This document shows positions 33,958-42,800 of a stretch of DNA of 64,000 nucleotides, in pieces. Position numbers and translations under genes: made by a program. The notes beneath the pieces are model-generated. The model was not told the origin of the DNA. It saw nothing but the letters and a program-made list of their open reading frames with translations, and ran no database searches. Location of the stretch: the NCBI GenBank assembly GCA_910586345.1, contig CAJUHC010000003.1:6758-70757 (forward strand), in the 5' to 3' direction. Source of the DNA: an uncultured Christensenella sp. Lineage in GTDB: Bacteria > Bacillota > Clostridia > Christensenellales > Borkfalkiaceae. Numbering within the stretch: position 1 is the first letter of the stretch; every line of letters begins with the position of its first letter.

Positions 33958-34365
33958 ATGAGTAATTCAGAGGACGAAAAAGGCAATACGGCAAACAAAC
34001 AAAATTCGTCGGAATTCGTCGGTTCATACGGTTATATGCTTGAACGAACGAATATCCCGCCTGAAAACATACCGCTTGCGGAGATAATTTCCCAGCTTCC
34101 GAAAGCCCAGAGGGAAAGACTTACCGCGGGATACGATTTAAAGAAGCTTGCGCGTATTTTCGAAGATGCGGATACGATGGCTACGGTCGACGGCTTTTTG
34201 AAACACGGAATGAACGTTTCGGAAACATCGAGAGAGTTATATATGCACAGGAACACTCTCATATACCGTCTGAACAAAATTCAGAGAGTGACGGGACTTG
34301 ACGTAAGGGCGTTCGATTCGGCGGTTACTTTTGAAATACTGCGTATTCTTTACGAATTGAAATGA
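33958..34365 (+). CDS. PucR-type helix-turn-helix regulator (C-terminal domain only)
   Basis: 135 residues. The C-terminal 60 match the HTH_30 domain of PucR/CdaR regulators (FLKHGMNVSETSRELYMHRNTLIYRLNKI, then TGLDVRAFDSAVTF). The N-terminal sensing domain of those regulators is absent and replaced by a short charged region, so this is a stand-alone DNA-binding protein. AAGGAG precedes the ATG. The palindrome over its own promoter is a likely autoregulation site. The next gene, a surface protease, overlaps it by 4 bp (ATGA), so both are made from one transcript. Confidence 0.85.
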   Translation: MSNSEDEKGNTANKQNSSEFVGSYGYMLERTNIPPENIPLAEIISQLPKAQRERLTAGYDLKKLARIFEDADTMATVDGFLKHGMNVSETSRELYMHRNTLIYRLNKIQRVTGLDVRAFDSAVTFEILRILYELK

Positions 34366-35675
34366 GGTTGGATTTGAAAAATAAATTATTTAAAATTGCG
34401 TTTCCCTGCGTTTTATCGCTGATAATATCCGCCGCGTTTATCGCGGGATGTTCCCTTTCTTCTTACGATTGGTTCGTAAAAACGGTTAAAAAACATTATT
34501 TTTATCCTGTGGACGATTCCGCTTTCGAAGGCGACGATTTAAAAGAGATAGCGGGCAGAACTCTCGATAAATATTCCGCTTACTATACGGCGGAAGAATA
34601 TAAAAATCTTATGAAGAGCAATTCGGGTTCCAAAAGCGGAATAGGAATAAGTTATTCGTTTGCGGAAGGGAAAGGAATTTATATAAGCTCGGTAATAGGA
34701 AATTCACCCGCATATATCAGCGGTTTGCGCGCGGGCGAATGGATTGAAAGCGCATCGCTCGGCGGTGAAACCGCAGTGTTCGAAAAATCTTCCGACTTTG
34801 CCGATTTCGTTAATTCCGCAAAGGAAGAGGAAAAAATAAACCTCAATTCTTCCGACGGTAAAGTTTATACGGTTTCCAAATCCGAATACACGGCTTCGTA
34901 TACGTATATGGCTTCGAACGATAACGCCTGGATATTTTCTTCGGCGGCGAACGGCGGGCTTGCGGTAACTCCGCTGTATTCCGAAATTATTCCCGAGCTA
35001 CCCGACGGAACGGCTTATATAAATATTTCTCAGTTTTACGGTACGGCGTCGCGCGAGTTCGATATTCTTGTAAATAAATTCAACGCGGAAAAATTCACGT
35101 CGCTTATCATAGATTTGCGTTCTAACGGAGGCGGTTACGTAAACGTTATGCAGGATATGGCTTACGCGTTTTCAAACAATACGAAAACTCTCGCTATGCT
35201 TTCGCGCGATAAGAAAGGCAGGGAGGAAAAATTCTATTGCACGAAAGTCAGTCCCAACGCAAGCGTTCTGGCGCAGGATACGAAAATATACGTGCTTGCC
35301 AATTCGGGAACCGCGAGCGCTTCAGAGGCTCTTATCGGCGCTATGATTTGTTACGGAAGACTCGAATATGAAAATATTTTCCTTTCGGATTATTCCGAAG
35401 AATATCTCGGCTGGCTTCAATCGTCCGGACAGGAAATAAAGAACGCGCGTTCTTACGGCAAAGGCATAATGCAATCGACTTTCGTGAACAGCTTTACGAA
35501 AGAAGCTTTGAAACTGACCACGGCGCAGATTTATTGGCCCGACGAAAAGACCTGCATACACGATAAAGGAGTGACCGCCGAAGACGGCTGTACTCCGGTA
35601 CCGGCGCAATGGGAAAGAACCAAAGGCGACGAAGAACTCAAAGCGGTTATAGAAATTATCAGAACGAGAACTTAA
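34362..35675 (+). CDS. S41-family (C-terminal processing) protease, lipoprotein
   Basis: 437 residues. The N-terminus has a signal ending at lipobox FIAGC (Cys30). A PDZ-like region (GIGISYSF, GNSPAYISGLRAGEWI) precedes the S41 catalytic domain: LIIDLRSNGGG, NSGTASASEAL with the nucleophile Ser, and ARSYGKGIMQ with the general-base Lys. The protease is therefore expected to be active and anchored outside the cell membrane. It is coupled to the PucR-type gene. A strong hairpin follows. Substrates are unknown. Confidence 0.9.
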   Translation: MRLDLKNKLFKIAFPCVLSLIISAAFIAGCSLSSYDWFVKTVKKHYFYPVDDSAFEGDDLKEIAGRTLDKYSAYYTAEEYKNLMKSNSGSKSGIGISYSFAEGKGIYISSVIGNSPAYISGLRAGEWIESASLGGETAVFEKSSDFADFVNSAKEEEKINLNSSDGKVYTVSKSEYTASYTYMASNDNAWIFSSAANGGLAVTPLYSEIIPELPDGTAYINISQFYGTASREFDILVNKFNAEKFTSLIIDLRSNGGGYVNVMQDMAYAFSNNTKTLAMLSRDKKGREEKFYCTKVSPNASVLAQDTKIYVLANSGTASASEALIGAMICYGRLEYENIFLSDYSEEYLGWLQSSGQEIKNARSYGKGIMQSTFVNSFTKEALKLTTAQIYWPDEKTCIHDKGVTAEDGCTPVPAQWERTKGDEELKAVIEIIRTRT

Positions 35676-35688
35676 AATTTAATCGGAA

Positions 35689-35720
35689 CCGCCCGCGCTC
35701 AGAAGAGCGCGGGCGGGTTT
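35689..35720 (+). terminator. Rho-independent terminator
   Basis: Perfect 12-bp GC stem (35689-35700 with 35705-35716), AGAA loop, then GTTTT. Confidence 0.85.
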
Positions 35721-35726
35721 TGATTT

Positions 35727-35945
35727 TCAGTCTATCGGCTTTTTTACGTTTTTAATTCTTCTCGCTGTGACTAAAAGGCAGACGACGAACCCGCCTTCGG
35801 CGCGGGTGATTTCCAGCGACGGCAGACCGTCGCTTTCGAAATATTCGTCTGTTACTCTTTTCAGGTCTTTTAAAAACAGTTCCCGTTCGAGTTCCGTCAT
35901 TTCTTCTCTGTCGAGCGATAAAAGTTTGTTTACGCTTGAGTTCAT
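35727..35945 (-). CDS. MinE-like small protein
   Basis: 72 residues. The arrangement LKDLKRVTDEYFESDG, then LPSLEITRAEGGFVVCLLVTA parallels the C-terminal topological-specificity domain of MinE (helix, then two strands). It begins inside the stop of the MinD-like gene (ATGA overlap), the usual minD-minE order. MinE stimulates MinD ATPase and makes the Min system oscillate. The assignment rests on length, secondary-structure pattern and neighbour; sequence identity is low. Confidence 0.5.
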   Translation of the reverse strand: MNSSVNKLLSLDREEMTELERELFLKDLKRVTDEYFESDGLPSLEITRAEGGFVVCLLVTARRIKNVKKPID

Positions 35946-36673
35946 AACCTGTCCCTCACTTTTCTTTTAATGAATCCGTTCAAACCGAAATACGGACGGA
36001 GCACGTTGCACACGTCTTCGCGTTTTCCGCTTATGTTTTCCGCGGCGGTCTTAAAAGCTTTTAAGGTGGACTTTTTCCATTTTCCGAGCGGAATGGATAG
36101 GTCTTCGGGAATTACCGCTTTCAGCGGAAGTCTCAATACAGAAGCGATTTCCTGCGCCGTCATAACTTCTCCGTTTATGATTTGTCCGCCGTTTAGTTTG
36201 TTTACGATTAAGCCTTTATCTTTGATTCCGCTGTCGGACAATCTGTCTTTGCACGCGTCCGAGCATTTTATCGACGGAAGGTAGGGCTCGGTTACGATGA
36301 GCGCGCCGTCGCATTTTTTCGGGGCGAGTTTATCGAGAAGTATGTAGTCGAAAAGTCCGTCGAGTTCGTCTATCGCCCGTTCGGCGGCGCCCGCGTCTTC
36401 GAGACCGAGCGACGAGGTGAACGAAAGATTCGCGGAAGACGGGTGGCTTACAAGCGTCTGTTTGGCGCGGCAGGCGCCCTTTGCGAAATCGGCAAGCGTG
36501 TACGTTTGCATATTTGCACAACCGCCTATCTGAAGCGCGCAACCGCCTGCAAAGTCGCCGTCGGCTATTAAAGTGCGTTCTCCGAGCGAAGCGAGCGCGA
36601 GACCGAGCCCTACGCAGCAGGTTGTAACGCCCGTTCCGCCTTTTAAATTCGTCATATAAATCTTTTTCGCCAT
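35942..36673 (-). CDS. MinD/ParA-like ATPase with altered P-loop
   Basis: 243 residues from the start preceded by AAGGAG; a longer ATG start at 36697 has no ribosome-binding site. The deviant Walker A reads LKGGTGVTT: the signature Lys11 is kept but the P-loop Lys16 is Val. The switch I Asp is present (ADGDFAGG), and the DSPAG switch II is DKLAP, so hydrolysis is doubtful. A MinD-like IVTEPYLPSIKCSDAC and KDKGLIVNKLN follow. The C-terminus (GLNGFIKRKVRDRL) looks like MinD's amphipathic membrane-targeting helix. A MinE-like gene is coupled downstream; no minC is seen. Confidence 0.75.
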   Translation of the reverse strand: MAKKIYMTNLKGGTGVTTCCVGLGLALASLGERTLIADGDFAGGCALQIGGCANMQTYTLADFAKGACRAKQTLVSHPSSANLSFTSSLGLEDAGAAERAIDELDGLFDYILLDKLAPKKCDGALIVTEPYLPSIKCSDACKDRLSDSGIKDKGLIVNKLNGGQIINGEVMTAQEIASVLRLPLKAVIPEDLSIPLGKWKKSTLKAFKTAAENISGKREDVCNVLRPYFGLNGFIKRKVRDRL

Positions 36674-36799
36674 TTTTTTAACTCCTTTTCTAACCATTAT
36701 ATATTCGGTCGAATCGAAAATTTTAAATTTTGTTGTCGTAATTGGTATATTTTTCTCGGCGGTTGTAATATTTTTTTATTACAAATATTCAAAATTCTG

Positions 36800-36828
36800 T
36801 TGACTTAGTTTTTAAATAGTTATATAAT
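36800..36828 (+). promoter_or_regulatory. Strong promoter of the giant lipoprotein gene
   Basis: TTGACT (36800-36805), 17-bp spacer, TATAAT (36823-36828), nearly the same as the rpsU promoter. Confidence 0.85.
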
Positions 36829-36862
36829 AGCGTCTGTAAACTGGGGAAAAAGGAAAATTCCA

Positions 36863-39800
36863 ATGAAAAGTAAAAAAGTGAAAATCAGCGGAAAGAAGAT
36901 AACGCTGTTAATATTTATAAGTTTTCTTGCGGTGCTGATACTTGCCGCAGGTCTGTTTTTTGGCATTTCGTCCTGTTCGAGCGGTAAACGCGCCGGACCG
37001 GATTTGAAAGAAGGGTTCACCGTACGTAAAGCCGCGCCGACCGACGGAAGTCTGCCGACCGACCACAACGGTATAGACAATATCGGTTATATGGCTTACG
37101 TTTTGGATAATCAGCCGTTTTATCACGCTTATGCAAAGAACTCGACGAAGTCCACGGGTTACGAGCAGATTACGCAGACTTGGAAGGATTACAAAAGTTC
37201 CGCCGTAAACGGTACGGCGAACAACGTAATGGTTTGTTCCGACCTTTCTTATTCTTCGCTCGTAAAGTCGTCTTCGCAGACCTGTTTCGTCGGCGATGAA
37301 AACGCGTATATGCGTTCGGGCAATAAACCCGGTAAAAATTCCGTCCCGTCCGATATTGCCTGGGATAATAACCAGCCCTCTTATTTTACCGACGAGACGT
37401 ATCTTAAAAAATACGGCGAATTTTCCACCGAACTTTCGGTTTACGTAATAAACGCGGATACGGTGTCCGGATTCGACGAAGTAACTGATAACGGGGACGG
37501 CACGTACTCTCAGAAATTTTATCTCAGAAGCGACGCGGCGTGCTGGTATCAGTACGGAATGAAGACGAGGGGAAGCTTAAAGTCTTTACCGGAATTCGAG
37601 AAAATCGAAATAACTTTCAACTTCGATAAACAATGGCGCGTTCTGAGCAGTTACTGCGAGGAAAAGGCGAAAATATCCCCCTCGGCTCTCGGCGGGGTTT
37701 CTATGGGCAGCAGTTCGAAAACTTCGACCGAATTCGATTATTCCGAAGCAGGTTTCGACGACGGACATTTTTCGCATTTTGAAAATTATTACGAAAAATA
37801 CGTAGGACAGACGATTACGGATAATCCGTCGGGCTCGTCCGACGAACTTTCCGTCATAGACGTTCTCGGCGGAGGTTTCAGCAAGATACTCGACGCAAAC
37901 GGTAACGGTCAGCAGTTCGAGCTCGCATTAACTCTCGGCAAGACTGATTACGTCGGCAAAGTCTACGCCAAACTCGGCGATATGGGCGACGTTTTAGGTT
38001 CGCTCGACGTTCGTATCGCGCTTGAAAAGAAAGGAAGCGGGAAGCAGGATTTTTACGCGGAATTTTCGAACGGCGAATTAAACGTTTATTACAGCGATTC
38101 GTTTGCTCTGCTCGTCAATATCGACAGGGTTGCGTCCGCGGTTACGAATTTGACGGATTGGATAAAGAATCTGAGCGGAAAGGTGGAAGCCCAGGATATA
38201 GCTTACGCTTTGGCTTCGGACGGAGAGTCCTCGCTGAATTTGGATTCGCTCCTTGCCTCGCTCGATTTTACCTATAACGATACTTCTGCGAGTATAGCCG
38301 TAAATACCGACGACCTTCTCGGTTTCGGCGTCGGAGTCGATTTGCATATGGATTTCGGCCGTATAAAAAGCGAAGATGGCAGTTCGTATTCGTTCAGAAG
38401 TTTAAATCTCGGTTCTCTGAGTTACGGTTCGGAGCAGATTGACGTATCGCTGTCGTTGTTGCCCGACGACGGTTCGGAAATAATTTTCAGGGATAAGTCT
38501 CAGACTTCGGCGGATATTGCCGACTACATAAACGGCGTTTACGGGCTTTTGAACAGCAAAACTTATCTCGTAAACGTAAATTTGGACGGTTCTTCCATAA
38601 TAGATTCAATCAGCGGTTTATCGCTTTCTGCGAACGCTCGGATAAAACAGGAGAACGGCTTCAAAGAAATTTCCGTCAGCGTTCCCGTTTCCGTCAAGTA
38701 CGGAAATCTTTCCGCCGAACTCGAAGCGTTCTATACGTTAAATACCGAAAACGGCGGATACGGCAAAATTTATATTTATCTGAAAGAAATAAGCGGGGTT
38801 CGGACAGACGCGAAAGTATACTGCGAAATTTCGGAAACCGTTGACGCGGTCACTAAATTAATCAACCGCTTCAAAGAAAATCAAGACGGCGGTAACGTTC
38901 CGGACGGTTCTGCCGATAAAGAAAGTCTCACCGTCGCGAAAGTTATAAATCTGGTTCTCGGACTCGATTACGGTAAAATCGTTACAGACCTCAGAGCCGA
39001 CGAAAACGAAATCGGCGTAACACTCGACGTCGACGAAATACTCTCGTCTTTTAACGTCGACCTCGGAATTGCGTTGGGAAAACTCGAGCTTAAACTTATA
39101 AACGGCGAAGAAAAAGCGTCGCTCGGCGCGGCGCTTCCCGAACTCGGACTTTCAATAGGAGTTAACGGTTCCGACGAGGATATAAAAATTCCCGACTTGA
39201 ACGAGTATGCGGATTTGACGGCTTATATCAACGGCGTATACGGTTTGCTCGAAAGCGAGACGATAGTTTTGGAAATAAGACTTGACGGCGAAAGCGAAAT
39301 CGAGTATCTGAAAGGGGTTGTGCTCGAAGCGCAGGCGCAGTTGAAGCTCGAAAACGGATATAATCTTATTTCCGTCAACACGCCTTTAACAGTTTCTTAT
39401 AAAGAAATCAGTCTTCAACTCGAAGTTTATTATACGCTGAACGTCGAAAACGGCGATTACGGCGAAGTATATCTGCATATCGTATCGATAAACGATAAAC
39501 CTTACGGTATGAAAGCGTACTGCGATATATCTCAGACCGTAGACGCGGTAAAACGTCTGATAAACGTAATTAACGGAAATTCTGAGGCTCGCACGTTAGC
39601 CGGCGGCGAGACGGCGGATATTGTCGCAAACGTAATAAACGCAGTAATCAATATCGATTTCGCATCTATAATAAAAGAAATTTCGGCAAATCCGTCGCAA
39701 ATCGCATTTACCGTAGACGCGGACGAAATTCTTAAATCTTTTGATTTCGGGCTCGGAAATATAAGTTTGGGCGATTTGACGCTCGGACTCGGTTTGGACG

Positions 39801-42800
39801 GTAACGGGAATACGACTTTAACGGGAAATCTTTCCGCGCTCGGTCTCGGCTTGTACGTTTACGGCTCGGAGAATAAACTTATCGTTCCCGAAAAAGACGG
39901 ATATACCGACGTAATCGAATATATCGACATAATAAGCGAAGCTGTATACCGTGCGCGTGAAATAATTGACGCCCGCGACGCGGAAGTCGATATTAACGCG
40001 TCGTTGGTTATCGACGGGATTAAAATGAGCGTTTCGGGCAACGGCGAAGCAATCTGGAAAGAAGACAAAATCCGTTTTGCGGCGGATATCGTACTCGCGA
40101 TTGCGGAAAACGAAAACTCGGAAAGCGTTGCAATTAAATTCGTTTACGACGAAACGGCGGAAGAGAACGAAACCGTAAAGCAGCCTCTCGTGCGCTTTAC
40201 CGTAAACGAACTCGGTCTGGAAATTTATCGGAGCGATATTACAGAGGTTTCAGAACTTTTCGAAAAAGTTATGAACGCCGTTAACGGCGTAACGGGCGGA
40301 ACTCCGTCGGCTTACTCTCTCGGCGCGGAAGCGTCCGAAGAATCCGCGGTCGATTTTGCGAAGCTTCTCAAAGTCGTTCTCGACGCGTTAAGCAAAGTTA
40401 CGCTGGAACTTAAAGATTCTGGAATAACCGACGCGAAAGTAAAGGATATATTTATTACGTTCGCGGATGGCGGAAATATCCTGCTTAGCGCAAACGGCGG
40501 ACTTTCGCTCGAATTGACTTCGGAACACGTCGGTCTGGACGCGCTCGTGAAAGCGGGTTCGGGGAATACGCTTGCAAATATAAATACAGCTATGAACGAT
40601 ACGGAAACGTACAGGTTCTATACGGCGGATACCTTTGTGAGAGCCGTTTACGAATACGTGCTCGATTTGTTCGACGAATTATCCGTCGGAAATCTGCTCG
40701 GTAGCGATACGTATACGGTCGATATATCCTTAAACGGCAGTGCGAGCGGAATAGCCGGACTTGACGGCGTTAACGTTAACGCGAGCCTTTATTACACCGA
40801 AAAGCAGACGGAAGACAAAGCTTCCAAGATAATCGAAGCCGATTTGAATCTCGATATCAAAGGAACGGCGGTTATTGCCAAAGTTTATTATACCGAGCGT
40901 ACTTTATACGTTTCGCTTGAAAATATCGGCGGAACAGCGCTTAAAGATATTGCGTTCAAGGCTTCTGCGGACAATATCTATGAAGCGGTTGCGACTCTCG
41001 TTGAACTTATTACAAGCGAAACCGTTGCCGATATACTGTCGAAAATTTCCGGCGGTAAAGTCATCGCTTTGAGTTTGGGAGAATCCTCCGACGGCGGAAC
41101 TTCGTCATCGCTTATAAGATTGCTGACCAATATCCTTACGCTGGATATAAATACCGTAATCAAGTACGAGCCGATAGCGGCGGGGGATACGGTGCATAAT
41201 ACCATTACCGTCAATCCCGATGTGATTTTGGAAGCTCTCGGCTACGATATAAGAGTAGGAATAATATACGTCGAAGTAAACCCCGAAATTCATACGGTTT
41301 ACGCGTACGCGGTTAAGGGAGAATCAACCTGGTTCGAACTCGGCGCACAGGCTGTCAAAGACAGCGGACACGCGTCGTTCGATACGGAAAAATTTATCGA
41401 CGTAGGCTTTGTTTCAACGCTTCTCGAAGATTTGAAAATCACGCTCGAAAACACGCAGAAAGACGAAAACGGAAATTCGGAACTTATTTACAGCTTCACG
41501 GGCGATATAGGCATCGACGTAAAAATTTCGGGTCTTAATCTCAGCACGATTGAGTTCAAATCTGCTACTTTGTCTTTGGGACTGGACGGAGAAGATGAAT
41601 TCTATTTCTCGTTCGTATCCGAACTTCAAGGTTCTATCGCGACGACGAAGAGCTGGATAAGCGTAACTTATTCGAACGGTTACATAACTTTCGGCAGAGA
41701 CGTTAAGTCCGACAATGCTAAATTCAAAGTAATGACGACGGACTATCTGTTAAGCAACCTTATGGATAATATCTTCTGGCTGCTCGATACGAACGGATTC
41801 GTCAAAGGAATAATTAATTCGGCGATAGGCAGCGCGCTCGACGGTTTAGGTTCAAATCTTACTAAAACGGAAGACTTCTATCTCTATGACGATTCCTTGA
41901 ACGGAGAACAAAAGCCCGAGGACGAAAAGTCGGAATTCGCTCTTTCGCAGTATCTCGGCGGTTTGGCAGTAAAACTCGGAGCTTATTCGAGCGGTTACGG
42001 GAATATGGACGGAGTCGTTTCGTCCGTTGAGTCGAAATTCGGTTTAAACGATAATTATTATGCGGCTAACCTCGAACTGAGTTCGCTTTTAGGCGACGTT
42101 TTAAGAAACATTTATGTGGCGTTCGTGCGCGAAACCGACGGCGGAATAAAGGGCTTCGACGCATATCTCGAATTGCAGACTTATCTGTTTATTACGGCGA
42201 AATTCGATAACGGAACTACTTTCAGCCACGCGGATAACTATTTTAAATCCGCAAGCAAAAAATACAATATCAACTTCGACAATTTCGTAGGTTTCGAAAA
42301 TAAAATTTTCGGGTGCTATAATTCTGCCGACAACAGTTACGAGGCTTTGGAAATCAACCGTCCTTATAAACTTACGGTTTACGGTTTCGACGAAAACAAA
42401 GAGTACGACTCTTACGAACTCGGCGATAAACTCATACTCGAAAAGACGCTTAATTCGGGTTCGAGGGTGCATCTGTTCGAGAGTGAGGTTTGGCTTGACG
42501 AGGCGCAGACCCGTAAACTGATATACGTTGACGCAAACGGCAATGATTTGGGGCTTTCGTTCGTGATTAAGTCCGATATAAGCATTTATCAGATGATAGC
42601 GGGCGGCAAGACGGTAACTTTCCATACTCCCTACGGCGGCGAGGAAAGGGAGGTTTTCGTCGGAGCTACGCTTCCCGACCCTGCTTTAAAGGAAATCGAC
42701 GGTAAATCTTTCGCGGGTTGGTATCTCGACGAAAATTACGAAAAGCCCGTATTTGTAATGCAGGCTTCCGTAAACGATTACTATGCGCGTTACGTTGATA

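Noticed and set aside
36674..36697. Longer ATG start for the MinD-like protein
   Set aside because: No Shine-Dalgarno precedes 36697, while AAGGAG precedes the ATG that begins at 36673.
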